The notes under the pieces were generated by a model, which ran no database searches, was not told the DNA's origin, and saw only the letters and a list, made by a program, of their open reading frames with translations. From NCBI RefSeq assembly GCF_002218065.1, contig NZ_BDUB01000001.1, positions 4,122,099 through 4,186,098 of the forward strand: 64,000 bases of DNA, written 5' to 3'. This document shows positions 8,463 through 19,880 of the stretch, in pieces (within the stretch, counting starts at the first letter, position 1; each line of letters opens with the position of its first letter). Position numbers and translations under genes: made by a program. The DNA comes from Nodularia sp. NIES-3585. Its GTDB lineage: Bacteria > Cyanobacteriota > Cyanobacteriia > Cyanobacteriales > Nostocaceae.

Positions 8463-8678
8463 TTATATGCCTTTTTCTTTATGTCTACTACTATGTTTAT
8501 CTATATGCAATTGACCGCCAACTGCCCAATTTTCTCGCTCAAATTTATCAATATGTATTGTTATCCATTCCGGTTTAGATCCCAAGGTTTCAATTAGTGT
8601 ATCGGTAAGTGCTTTGACTAATTGGCGCTTTTTTTCGACGGAGTGACCTTTGGCTATTTGGACTGTGATGAATGGCAT
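8463..8678 (-). CDS. 4-oxalocrotonate tautomerase-like small protein
   Basis: 71 residues if started at the ATG at 8676-8678, which has aaggagaaaaa just upstream; a longer frame exists but lacks this support. The mature protein would begin PFITVQIAKGHSVEKKRQLV, placing Pro at position 1 as in the tautomerase superfamily, with KRQLVKALTDTLIETLG as the conserved helix and WITIHI as the strand. It lies between hypD and hypE on the same strand. No direct role in hydrogenase maturation is known to me. Confidence 0.75.
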   Translation of the reverse strand: MPFITVQIAKGHSVEKKRQLVKALTDTLIETLGSKPEWITIHIDKFERENWAVGGQLHIDKHSSRHKEKGI

Positions 8679-8747
8679 ATATTTTTTCTCCTTAAGAACC
8701 CCACCCCCAGCCCCTACCCGCAAGCGAGGAGGGGAGTTAGAGAATGA

Positions 8748-9893
8748 TTATGTTGATTTGGATGTGGCTAGTTGTTGGGCTTTTTTACTAATTGCCGAAA
8801 GTCGTCCATATTTGTAGTAGGCTGCACACGCACCTTCTGAGGAAACCATACAGCTTCCAATGGGTGTTTCTGGTGTGCAAGCTGTACCAAATACTTTACA
8901 TTCCCAAGGTTTTAAAACTCCTTTGAGGATTTCTCCACATTTACAGGCTTTGTGGTCGGCTACTTTTAAGTTAGGAATAATAAATTTATTTTCTGCATCA
9001 AATTGACCATATTCATCCCGGATTTTTAATCCTGATTCTGGTATTTCGCCTAAGCCTCGCCAATCAAAGTTTTCTCGCACTGCAAATACTTGGTTCATGG
9101 CTTGCAATGCTATTAAGTTTCCGGCTGGTTCTACTAATCTGTTATATTGGTTTTCGACTTGGCAGCGGTTTTCTACTAACTGCTGTAATATCATCCAAAT
9201 TGATTGGAGTATATCTAATGGTTCAAAGCCGGAAATTACTATAGGTTTATGATATTTTTGGGAAATAAATTGATATGATTCTGTTCCAATTACCATGCTG
9301 ACATGACCAGGGCCGATAAATCCATCTAGTTGTAAATCTGGGTTATCTAGTAGGGCTTGTAGGGCGGGAATTACTAGGACGTGGTTGGAAAACATACTAA
9401 AGTTGGTGATGTTTTCGGCTGCTGCTTGCAATATGGTGAGGGCGGTACTGGGGGCGGTGGTTTCAAATCCTAATGCGAAAAAGACTATTTCTTTGTCTGG
9501 GTTGTCTCTGGCGATTTGCAGGCTATCCAGGGGGGAGTATACCATGCGGATATCTGCGCCTGTGGCTTTGGCTTGCAGGAGGTTGGTGGTGGAACCGGGT
9601 ACTCTCATGGTGTCGCCAAATGTGGCAAGGATGACGTTATGATTTTGGGATATGGCGATCGCATCGTCTAATCTCCCTTTTGGCATGACGCATACTGGAC
9701 AACCAGGCCCGTGGATGAGTTCTAGGTTGGAGGGGAGGATGTCTTCTATACCGTATTTAAATATGGAGTGGGTATGTCCACCGCATACTTCCATCAGTTT
9801 GAGGGGCTTTTTTAGTTGGTTGCAGAGTTGGGTTATTTGGTTGCTTAGGGCTGCTGCTTTTTCTGGTTCTCGAAATTCGTTGACGTATTTCAT
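8748..9893 (-). CDS. hypD: Hydrogenase maturation iron-sulfur protein HypD
   Basis: 381 residues from the ATG giving MKYVNEFREPEKAAAL; an upstream in-frame ATG would add an unlikely repeat-derived tail. Family signatures are CGGHTHSIFKYGIEDILP, HGPGCPVCVMPKG, and the C-terminal cysteine set (CKCGEILKGVLKPWECKVFG and GSCMVSSEGACAAYY) that binds the [4Fe-4S] cluster. HypD with HypC assembles the Fe(CN)2CO unit. It lies between hypC, from which a repeat element separates it, and the tautomerase gene. The region just upstream of the start holds an SDR-like repeat (gcgtagcgtgcgcgcagcgc). Confidence 0.95.
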   Translation of the reverse strand: MKYVNEFREPEKAAALSNQITQLCNQLKKPLKLMEVCGGHTHSIFKYGIEDILPSNLELIHGPGCPVCVMPKGRLDDAIAISQNHNVILATFGDTMRVPGSTTNLLQAKATGADIRMVYSPLDSLQIARDNPDKEIVFFALGFETTAPSTALTILQAAAENITNFSMFSNHVLVIPALQALLDNPDLQLDGFIGPGHVSMVIGTESYQFISQKYHKPIVISGFEPLDILQSIWMILQQLVENRCQVENQYNRLVEPAGNLIALQAMNQVFAVRENFDWRGLGEIPESGLKIRDEYGQFDAENKFIIPNLKVADHKACKCGEILKGVLKPWECKVFGTACTPETPIGSCMVSSEGACAAYYKYGRLSAISKKAQQLATSKST

Positions 9894-9976
9894 GGTTTTT
9901 TTTAACGTTAGCGTAGCGTGCGCGCAGCGCATACCGCAAAGGGCGCGAAGTTCACGAAGGAAGAGGGAGAAGTTTT

Positions 9977-10116
9977 ATATCAATTCCGGTTGAATACTTA
10001 CGAAACGCGAAAATCTGCCAAACTTTTGCTTTATCTCCCCTCCTCGCTTGCGGGGAGGGGTTGGGGGTGGGGTGACATGATTGTAGTAATCGCAACTAAT
10101 TAAACGGACATGATAT
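9977..10116. repeat. MITE-like repeat D, copy 1, between hypC and hypD
   Basis: Begins atatcaattccggttgaat and ends with an inverted counterpart (ttaaacggacatgatat), so the ends form short terminal inverted repeats. The interior has a G/C-rich hairpin (cccctcctcgcttgcgg...). A second, end-eroded copy is at 61314-61450. The right end reaches the hypC stop codon. Confidence 0.65.
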
Positions 10117-10376
10117 TAGTTAGTTATTTGGGCTTGGGCTGTTGCTAGTTCTTCTAATAGTTTTAATGTTTCGGCTGCTTCTTGTTCGTTGATACGATTC
10201 ATGGCGAAGCCTACGTGAACTAATACCCAATCTCCTATACATTTTTCGGGGGGATGTTGTTCGTTGACTATACAGGCTATGTTTATTTGGCGTTTGACTC
10301 CAGCTATGTTAACTATGGCTAGTTTATGGTTAATGTCGCTGATTTCTATTATTTGACCTGGGATTCCTAAGCACAT
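10116..10376 (-). CDS. hypC: Hydrogenase maturation chaperone HypC
   Basis: 86 residues from the ATG that gives MCLGIPGQIIEI, the invariant HypC start in which Cys2 binds the HypD-held iron; an upstream frame reading MVRFINSRKTK is not used by the family. GDWVLVHVGFAM is the second family block. HypC escorts the Fe(CN)2CO group to the HupL precursor. It follows hypF by 60 bp in the hyp operon. The stop codon abuts a MITE-like repeat. Confidence 0.95.
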   Translation of the reverse strand: MCLGIPGQIIEISDINHKLAIVNIAGVKRQINIACIVNEQHPPEKCIGDWVLVHVGFAMNRINEQEAAETLKLLEELATAQAQITN

Positions 10377-10436
10377 TTTTGTTTTCCTGGAATTTATGAA
10401 TCGAACCACAGAGGCGCAGAGAACGCAGAGGGAAGA

Positions 10437-12794
10437 TTAAGAGTTAGGGATTAATTGCGCGGCTGTAATTACTGCTTGTCCTAGTGATATGTTGCCGTCG
10501 TTGGATGGGAGTAAACTATGAGTTATTACGGTTAGTCCTAAATTTTGTAAATCCTGAGTAACTTGTGTTAATAAAATGTAGTTCTGAAATACTCCTCCGG
10601 TTAATACGATTTGATTAATCAGATTTTCTTGACATAGATGTTTAACTACATCAACAATGATTTTAGCTAAACTCTTGTGGAATTTTGTCGCTATATCTGA
10701 TTGGAAAATATGTTTTTGTAAGTCTTGAAGCAGGGCTTGCCACATTGGTTTGGAGTCTATATAATAAATGCTATCTGAAAAATTAAGTTGAAAAGGATAA
10801 TTTGGCATTTCTTCATAATTATTTAAGTTGCTAGGATTGACTAAGGCTTCCATTGCGATCGCAGCTTGTCCTTCATAGCTACATTCTTCTGGATAAATGC
10901 CAATAGCCGCAGCTACTGCATCAAACAACCTCCCTACGGATGAGGCTGGGGGTGAGTTAATGTCTTGTTCTACAGCTTGTTTAAGTAGCTTTAAGGGCTG
11001 TTGCTGTAAAAATTTGATAATTGCCAAATCAGGATATTTTTGTTGGCTTTCATCCCAAATATTGGCGCTGACTAAGTGAGCGTAGGTATTACGCCAAGGC
11101 TGATAAATTGCTTTTTCACCGCCAATCATAGCCACTGGTTTAAATGTTGCGAGTCGCTGAAATTGACGATAATCTGCTAACAGAAATTCTCCTCCCCAAA
11201 ATTTGCCGTCTTCGCCATAACCTAATCCATCTAAAGCAATACCTAAAACTGGAGGAGAATCTAAAGGAATGCCATTTTCTGCCATACAAGCAGCAATATG
11301 GGCGTGATGATGTTGGATAGAATGAAGTTTAACTTTATTAACAGATGCGAGTTCTTTACCGAGTTTTGTGGAAAGATATTCAGGGTGTTTATCGATAGCG
11401 ATCGCTTGTGGTTGATGCTCAAATAAATTTAAATATAAATTGAGTGTATCTTGATAAGCATTAAAAGCCGCAGCATTTTCTAAATCGCCCAAATGTTGAG
11501 AAATAATTGCTTCATTGTCGCGTAATAAACAAAAGGTATTTTTTAACTCGCTACCCATTGCTAAAATTGGCGTTACATTCTCAAATCCCCGTGGTAAAAT
11601 CATTGGTGCTGGTGCATATCCCCTAGCCCGGCGAATAATTTTTAATTGATTATCAATAACCCGCACAACTGAATCATCGACTCGATTCACAATATCCCGA
11701 TTATGTAAAAGAAAATAATCAGCAATGTTACCTAACTTTTCTCGAACTTCTTCATTATCAATACATTGAGGTTCCTCAGCAATATTCCCACTCGTCAACA
11801 CAATAGGGCGATTCATCCGCCGCAAAATCAAATGATGTAAAGGCGTATAAGGTAACATAAAACCGAGATAATTTAGTCCCGGTGAAACAGAAGGCGCAAT
11901 TAAACAGTCAGGATTTTTCTGTAACAATACAATAGGCGCAACCGAACTTGCTAATAATTCTTTTTCCTGAGTATTAACAGTACAATATTCCTCAATTACT
12001 GCTATATCCCGCGCCATTAAAGCCAAAGGTTTATGATAACGCCGTTTACGCTGACGCAATTTTTGTACAGCAGTTTCTTGAGTTGCATCACAAGCTAGAT
12101 GAATACCACCCAACCCTTTAATAGCCACAATTTCGCCTTTTTGCAACAAAGTACAAACAGCATCCACATCATCCATCATCGAAAACATCGAAGCCGTCAC
12201 AGGTTTACCATCAGCCCGTTCTAACCAAGCTTTCGGTCCGCAAGTATGACAAGCTACAGGTTGGGCGTGAAAACGACGATTTTCCACATTTTCATAATCC
12301 CGTTCACATTCAGCACACATAGCAAACGCAGACATACTGGTATTGCATCTATCGTAAGGAATCCCACGAATAATACTGAAGCGAGGACCGCAATGAGTAC
12401 AATTAGTAAAAGGGTAACGATAAAAACGGCTAAAAGGGTCAAAAATTTCCTGTTGACATTGGGGACAAGTCGCCGCATCAGGAGTAACTTCTGTATTTTT
12501 AGAACTACTCACACTACGAGAAATCACAAAATCAGTAAAATCCCCATCACCTTCATAACTAACTCTCGTCAACTCCTGAATTTTCCCCAAAGGAGGACAT
12601 TCAATATATAGTTTATTGATAAACTCAGTAATAGCCACCTCACTCCCAGAAACCCGAATTAAAACACCCTCACCATCATTACAAACATCACCAAACAACC
12701 CACAAACCTTAGCCAGACGATAAACAGTAGGACGAAATCCCACCCCTTGAACAGTCCCCCGAACCCTAATCTCACATCTTACATTCTTCTTCAT
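10437..12794 (-). CDS. hypF: Carbamoyltransferase HypF
   Basis: 785 residues from the ATG giving MKKNVRCEIRVRGTVQGVGF; a longer frame upstream is SDR repeat sequence. Domains in order are: acylphosphatase-like (VRGTVQGVGFRPTVYRLA, about 5-90), two zinc-finger motifs (CPQCQQEIFDP and CAECERDYENV, about 105-180), YrdC-like (about 200-385, with RKRRYHKPLALM), and a Kae1-like C-terminal domain with HHHAH near residue 475. HypF uses carbamoyl phosphate and ATP to form the carbamoyl adduct passed to HypE. The start is 38 bp from the end of the NHL-repeat gene. Confidence 0.97.
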   Translation of the reverse strand: MKKNVRCEIRVRGTVQGVGFRPTVYRLAKVCGLFGDVCNDGEGVLIRVSGSEVAITEFINKLYIECPPLGKIQELTRVSYEGDGDFTDFVISRSVSSSKNTEVTPDAATCPQCQQEIFDPFSRFYRYPFTNCTHCGPRFSIIRGIPYDRCNTSMSAFAMCAECERDYENVENRRFHAQPVACHTCGPKAWLERADGKPVTASMFSMMDDVDAVCTLLQKGEIVAIKGLGGIHLACDATQETAVQKLRQRKRRYHKPLALMARDIAVIEEYCTVNTQEKELLASSVAPIVLLQKNPDCLIAPSVSPGLNYLGFMLPYTPLHHLILRRMNRPIVLTSGNIAEEPQCIDNEEVREKLGNIADYFLLHNRDIVNRVDDSVVRVIDNQLKIIRRARGYAPAPMILPRGFENVTPILAMGSELKNTFCLLRDNEAIISQHLGDLENAAAFNAYQDTLNLYLNLFEHQPQAIAIDKHPEYLSTKLGKELASVNKVKLHSIQHHHAHIAACMAENGIPLDSPPVLGIALDGLGYGEDGKFWGGEFLLADYRQFQRLATFKPVAMIGGEKAIYQPWRNTYAHLVSANIWDESQQKYPDLAIIKFLQQQPLKLLKQAVEQDINSPPASSVGRLFDAVAAAIGIYPEECSYEGQAAIAMEALVNPSNLNNYEEMPNYPFQLNFSDSIYYIDSKPMWQALLQDLQKHIFQSDIATKFHKSLAKIIVDVVKHLCQENLINQIVLTGGVFQNYILLTQVTQDLQNLGLTVITHSLLPSNDGNISLGQAVITAAQLIPNS

Positions 12795-12832
12795 GCCTTT
12801 GCGTCTTTGCGCCTTTGCGCGAAACAAACCTC

Positions 12833-14008
12833 TTACTCCAACCGCCACAACAAAACCCGATTATTCCCAGAATCAGCAATTACCGCAATATCACCACAAA
12901 CCTTCACCCCATAACACCAATTCAAAGTATCACGCTGGGGTAAACCAAAATCCCGATTTTCACCCTTAGATTTAAAACTAACTTGTCCCACCAAACCATC
13001 AGCAACCGCCCCAGATAATAATTGAGACTCCGGCTTTCTCCATCCTAACAAACGAGAATTAGCAGTATCAGCAACCAGCAACCAATCATTACCAACTGCT
13101 ACACCATAAGGCATACTTAAACTACTAGCACTAGGAAAATAAACACCTTGATTCATTTCCACAGAATCAAAACTTTTTTGTCCTAAAACCACCGCACAAG
13201 GGGCATTATTTTCTGTAGGTATTCCCTCCCAAATCATCACCCGGTGATTACCAGCATCAGCAACAACTAAATTGTCTCCCCAAATAGTAATATCATGACA
13301 CCAACGCATACTCGCCGCAGTGGGAGAACTCCCCCCATTTTCATTGCGAGATATCATATCTGGTTGTCCCAAAACTAAATCAGCAGGTTGACCATTTTCT
13401 GTAGGTAATTGCTGCCAAATTAATAACCTGCGATTTCCGGTATCAGCTACAAATAGCTTTCCTTGGTGATAGAAAATACCATAAGGCCAGTGCATAGTAT
13501 TCGCAGCAGCTTGATGAGTTCCTCTATTGGGTTCATTTTGGCTAAAATCAGCTTGTCCCAACACCAAATCTGCTGGAACATGACTATCTTCTGGGACATT
13601 TTTCCAAATCAATATTCGATGATTCCAAGCATCAGCTACTGCTAAACCTCCACCACAAGCACAAATTATCGTGGGGACACTAAAAGTATTTCTTCCTGGT
13701 GTACCTTTAGCATTTTGTCCTTCATGATAAAAATCAGGTTGTCCAATTACCCAATCAGCCGGTTGACTATCTCTGGTGGGTAAATTTCGCCATCCCAATA
13801 ACCGATGATGTCCTGTATCTGATACCCATAAAGAACCAGTTTCAGATAACAAACAAGCACCACGAGGACCGAACATATTTATGGGACTAGGCGCTACAGG
13901 TATAGCTAATATTTCTGGTTCAATAATATTACCTAAAATCACTTCTGCACCATGAGATAATAAAGGTAATAAGTCTGACGCAGGATTAATATTGATGGGT
14001 ATATCCAT
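12833..14008 (-). CDS. NHL-repeat beta-propeller protein of the extended hyp operon
   Basis: 391 residues with about six repeats of the type VADTGNRRLLIW / VLGQPDF, spaced about 55-60 residues apart, as in NHL beta-propellers. No signal peptide is evident, so it is probably cytoplasmic. Similar genes (for example alr0693 of Nostoc PCC 7120) lie at the same place between hup and hyp and are transcribed with the hyp genes. A scaffold or accessory role in uptake-hydrogenase maturation has been proposed for such genes but the activity is unknown. Confidence 0.8.
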   Translation of the reverse strand: MDIPININPASDLLPLLSHGAEVILGNIIEPEILAIPVAPSPINMFGPRGACLLSETGSLWVSDTGHHRLLGWRNLPTRDSQPADWVIGQPDFYHEGQNAKGTPGRNTFSVPTIICACGGGLAVADAWNHRILIWKNVPEDSHVPADLVLGQADFSQNEPNRGTHQAAANTMHWPYGIFYHQGKLFVADTGNRRLLIWQQLPTENGQPADLVLGQPDMISRNENGGSSPTAASMRWCHDITIWGDNLVVADAGNHRVMIWEGIPTENNAPCAVVLGQKSFDSVEMNQGVYFPSASSLSMPYGVAVGNDWLLVADTANSRLLGWRKPESQLLSGAVADGLVGQVSFKSKGENRDFGLPQRDTLNWCYGVKVCGDIAVIADSGNNRVLLWRLE

Positions 14009-14085
14009 GAACCGCAGATGAAGACTGATAGCTATTTAAACTCATTGGCTGATATCATCGTGTATCGACGGTGGCAATTTTTCAA

Positions 14086-14919
14086 TTAAATGGAATATTT
14101 GGGCAGTTTTATAAAAACTTTTTCACCCTTGATTTGTACTGGATAAGACTGCAATGGCACATCAGCAACGGTTAAACATTCTCCAGTCTCTAAATTATAC
14201 TGAAATCCATGTGATTTACAAGTGAGAATTCCATGATCTAATTTGCCTATATCCAAAGGAGTTGCTAAATGTGGACAAGCATTTAGGTAACAAGTAATAT
14301 TTACACCTTGGCGATATAAAATTAGTGAATTCTTCCCAACTTTACCTGTCAATATCCCAGATTCAGGAATTTGATCAATTGTTGTTAGTTTAACCCAAGT
14401 AGAGGTATCTTCTGGCGTAAATGGACTGTTGACAGTGGAAGTATCATTGACTGCAACAACTTTCGTAATTTCGGGACAATGATTTTTGATTGCCTGTTCT
14501 ACACTCTGAGTTAAAGTTAAAGTTGAGGTGGGACAACTGCTACAATTTCCGATTAATTTAACTTCTACTGTGTCTGGTGGTTTAATGGCTACAAATTCTA
14601 CATCCCCGTCATGGCTTTTTAAACCTGGGCGCACTTCTTCTAGGGCTGCTTGAATTCTTTCTATTAATGGCGGTTGCTGTGGTTTGACTAGTTCGTGATA
14701 AAGCAAAACTGAATATAGTATTTCATCGTCTACAGCTTGACGCAAGGCTGACATTGATTCTTGTTTCAGGCTTTTAATTAAGTTGGTTAGTGCTGCTTTG
14801 TGTAAATCTTCTATCGCTCTTTTCAGTCCTACGGCTACACACCTTTGGCTTTCGTCCCATTGGGATATAATTGCTTCAAAGCGATTGATTTCTTGAACTA
14901 GTTCTTCAAGTTTTGCCAT
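14086..14919 (-). CDS. NifU-C-terminal-like / Rieske fusion protein
   Basis: 277 residues. Residues about 1-75 are helical. About 80-150 is an Nfu-type domain with the CSSCP cluster motif (GNCSSCPTSTLTL). About 165-270 is a Rieske [2Fe-2S] domain with C-P-H (LNACPHLATPLD) and C-x2-H (CKSHGFQYN) ligand pairs. The fusion suggests a carrier or electron-transfer protein for iron-sulfur assembly. The position between the hydrogenase structural genes and hypF matches alr0692 of Nostoc PCC 7120, part of the extended hyp operon suggested to help mature the HupS small subunit. That role is inference. Confidence 0.85.
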   Translation of the reverse strand: MAKLEELVQEINRFEAIISQWDESQRCVAVGLKRAIEDLHKAALTNLIKSLKQESMSALRQAVDDEILYSVLLYHELVKPQQPPLIERIQAALEEVRPGLKSHDGDVEFVAIKPPDTVEVKLIGNCSSCPTSTLTLTQSVEQAIKNHCPEITKVVAVNDTSTVNSPFTPEDTSTWVKLTTIDQIPESGILTGKVGKNSLILYRQGVNITCYLNACPHLATPLDIGKLDHGILTCKSHGFQYNLETGECLTVADVPLQSYPVQIKGEKVFIKLPKYSI

Positions 14920-15140
14920 TATTATTTATTGGTTATTAATTAGCAGAATTTTACTGATTTTGTTATGGATTTACCAGAAATAGATTCGGAACGTTCGCGT
15001 AGCGTGCGCGTAGCGCATACCGCAAAGGACGCAAAGTACACAAAGGAAAGAAGGAAAGAAGTAAGAAATTCAGCACAATTTAACCAATGCATGGTGTGGG
15101 ATTATCTGAATTTTTTGGTTGGTTGATTATGGAAAAATAT

Positions 15141-15365
15141 CTATTTCATTTTGAAGTCTTTGAGAAGAAATGGCATGACTGCACCTGTAATTAAACTGGA
15201 TACTGTGACTGGTAGCCAAAAGGGTAATTCGGTTTGCGATAACAATAGGAGGATGAGAGAACCGATACTTGTCCCAATCGTAATTTGTTTGAGGAAGTCA
15301 CCGGGGTGACGTATTAGCTTTCCTTTGAAAAATAATTTTGCAGAATACCATCCAATTTCTAACAT
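15141..15365 (-). CDS. Small membrane protein of the extended hyp operon (1)
   Basis: 74 residues with two hydrophobic segments (about 28-45 and 48-68) and a basic N-terminal part (AKLFFKGKLIRHPGDF). It starts 8 bp downstream of the companion small membrane protein gene. Small open frames of this kind (asr0689/asr0690 in Nostoc PCC 7120) are found at the same place. Function unknown; a membrane anchor for the hydrogenase maturation complex or for HupSL is possible but unproven. Confidence 0.7.
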   Translation of the reverse strand: MLEIGWYSAKLFFKGKLIRHPGDFLKQITIGTSIGSLILLLLSQTELPFWLPVTVSSLITGAVMPFLLKDFKMK

Positions 15366-15373
15366 GATTCTGA

Positions 15374-15613
15374 CTAATAATTTGTGAATAGGTTTAATAT
15401 TGCCAGGCTGATGAGTATGGCTGGAATTACACCAGCGGGTCCTAATAATGCACCTAATGTTGCTGAAAATTGATAACCGATGTCTTTTCCAGCTAACAGC
15501 ATCCCGCCAATAGCACCCCCAACCATAGATAAGGTTGTGGCTATGAATATCCAGGCGAATTCTGTTGCTATGTTTAGGTCACCAGCTACTAAGGTTGTGA
15601 GAAAATCTTTCAT
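15374..15613 (-). CDS. Small membrane protein of the extended hyp operon (2)
   Basis: 79 residues from the ATG giving MKDFLTTLVAGDLN; an ATG nine residues... upstream-side alternative at 15631 (start MWTNIDMKD) is possible. Two glycine-rich transmembrane helices are visible (about 18-41 and 48-75), with GGAIGGMLLAG and ALLGPAGVIPAIL motifs. It follows the TPR gene almost immediately. No family function is known to me. Confidence 0.65.
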   Translation of the reverse strand: MKDFLTTLVAGDLNIATEFAWIFIATTLSMVGGAIGGMLLAGKDIGYQFSATLGALLGPAGVIPAILISLAILNLFTNY

Positions 15614-15642
15614 GTCGATGTTAGTCCACATATATTGCAAAA

Positions 15643-16647
15643 TTAATCCATTCCCACTCGCATTTCTACTTCTACATCTTGTATGGCTTTGGCGACTGCT
15701 TCAGCTTGTTCTATTTGTTGATTCTGGGTAAATATTCCCCAAGCTTCCTGATAGTAGGTATATGCTTTTAAAAGATTTTGAGGATTACCAGCTTCTGGTT
15801 TTTCGAGGTCGTCGGGTAAGTTGAATAAGGCGTTAGCTTTGTTAGATATGGTGTTAGCATATTCTAAGGGTGTATCTCTGGGGTTACGCACTTTTAAGGC
15901 TTCGTCATAAGCTGCGATCGCGCGTAAGTTATTATCTACAGGATGGGAACTGACTAAATATTGCAACGCATTACCCAAGTTGTTCTCTAACATCGCATAT
16001 TCTCTGGGATGATCGATTAAGTTAATATGCTTTAATGCCACTTCAAAGGATTGCACTGCTAAACCCTGACGCAAGTATTCCCGTTCTGATGACATGGGCA
16101 TGGAGAGGTAGGCGATCGCAATATTATTGTATAAAATCGCGTATTCTTGTGGGTAATCCTCCCAGGTAAACACCTGCAAAGCCTCGTGATAAGCTTTGAT
16201 GCTGTCCGTCATGCGTGCCTGATTGAATGACACTAGAGACTGCAACACCAGACCAAAATTCATCTGTGCTTCTGCTAATTCTTCTGGCAAAGCTAATTGT
16301 TGTAAAATTGGCAAAGCCTCTTCATAGCCTGCTTTCGCTTGCAGCAACAATTGCGATCCTTGATCAGGAATACTCTGTAACGTCCCTGCCATCCCCACTA
16401 AGGCACGGGCTTTCAATAGGGAATACTCCTCACCACACATCTGATATGCCCGGTAATATAGCCCCACTGCGTTCCGCAAATCTTGGGCGGTTTTGGGCTG
16501 CTTATGAAAGCCTTGTGCCATTTCGATCAGCATCTCGATTTTTTCTGCTGCTGTCGCTGACTCTGATCCGATAGCTGCGATAGCAGCTTTCACTGCTGAA
16601 TCTGTAATGCTGGGGTTCATAACTGCCTTGAGTTGGTCAACGCCCAT
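15643..16647 (-). CDS. TPR-like protein, first gene of the extended hyp operon
   Basis: About 334 residues (ATG at 16645-16647; an alternative ATG at 16618-16620 would shorten it by 9). It is nearly all helical, with repeats such as LAEAQMNFGLVLQSL, YAILYNNIAIAYLSM, YAMLENNLGNALQYL and YANTISNKANALFNL at about 43-60-residue spacing, typical of TPR-like solenoids. No signal peptide. It is divergent from hupS with a 400-bp shared promoter region. Its position agrees with the accessory genes between hup and hyp in other Nostoc strains. A protein-docking role is likely, with partner unknown. Confidence 0.75.
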   Translation of the reverse strand: MGVDQLKAVMNPSITDSAVKAAIAAIGSESATAAEKIEMLIEMAQGFHKQPKTAQDLRNAVGLYYRAYQMCGEEYSLLKARALVGMAGTLQSIPDQGSQLLLQAKAGYEEALPILQQLALPEELAEAQMNFGLVLQSLVSFNQARMTDSIKAYHEALQVFTWEDYPQEYAILYNNIAIAYLSMPMSSEREYLRQGLAVQSFEVALKHINLIDHPREYAMLENNLGNALQYLVSSHPVDNNLRAIAAYDEALKVRNPRDTPLEYANTISNKANALFNLPDDLEKPEAGNPQNLLKAYTYYQEAWGIFTQNQQIEQAEAVAKAIQDVEVEMRVGMD

Positions 16648-17049
16648 CAAGTGGGTTTATTAACTAAGCGGATTTACGCAGATTTTGAATCCCGTAGTTT
16701 CCTCTGTTCCCTGATAGAAACTAGGAAACATCTTTCCCCATACTCTGGCAATAGAGTTAATCAATTTTTTTACTATAGAACAATCTATGTCTCAAATTCT
16801 AGGGGGAAATTGCCAATATTAATGTCAGCTTTAAACACATGAAATATTTAATAGTTATTTTGGCGTTGCTAATTGTGAGGATTAATTGAGTTTCCTACCA
16901 ACTTACTGAAATAATTAATTTTTATTTAATGACAAATAATTATGTAAAAACTTAGATTATATTAATGAATAAGTATTAATCAATAGGTGATACCCTACAA
17001 CCCTGCTCACCTAAATCCGCCATGATCAACAATAGAAGATATGTAGCTA
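16648..17049. promoter_or_regulatory. Divergent promoter region between the hyp operon and hupS
   Basis: About 400 bp, very AT-rich in its second half (16850-17010), with no plausible gene. It must hold the promoters for hupS (plus) and the extended hyp operon (minus). I looked for a perfect GTA-N8-TAC NtcA site and did not find one here. An AT-rich tract (about 16900-16985) lies 65-150 bp before the hupS start. Confidence 0.6.
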
Positions 17050-18012
<963 letters not shown>

Positions 18013-18115
18013 GGAATGGGTAGTGGGTAATAGGTACTGGGATTAAAAAGTTTCTTCCCCCTACTCCCCACTCCCTACTCACCACTCCCTAATTAATTAA
18101 AAGAGAGGAGAGAGA
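18013..18115 (+). promoter_or_regulatory. hupS-hupL spacer with G-rich/C-rich inverted repeat
   Basis: A gggtagtggg-type G-rich tract (18013-18042) is followed by a C-rich tract of ctccccactccc units (18057-18091), able to pair imperfectly into a hairpin. A hairpin between hupS and hupL has been noted in other Nostoc strains. The strong ribosome-binding site for hupL (agagaggagagaga) follows it. Confidence 0.55.
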
Positions 18116-19711
<1,596 letters not shown>

Positions 19712-19880
19712 AGGGGGGAATTTTTAACGCAAAGGGGCGCGGAGGTTAGCGCAAAGGTACGCGGAGAGTTTTTGAGGAGTTCAGGAGGTGCTAATGGCTA
19801 GTTGTTTTTTGGTTAGTCATTAGCGCTTTATATATAATTTTACTTGCACTAAATGAAGTAGATAAGGGAAGAGTGCAATA

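Noticed and set aside
16850..17049. NtcA site before hupS
   Set aside because: No perfect GTA-N8-TAC was found by eye; only weaker partial matches, which are not worth reporting.
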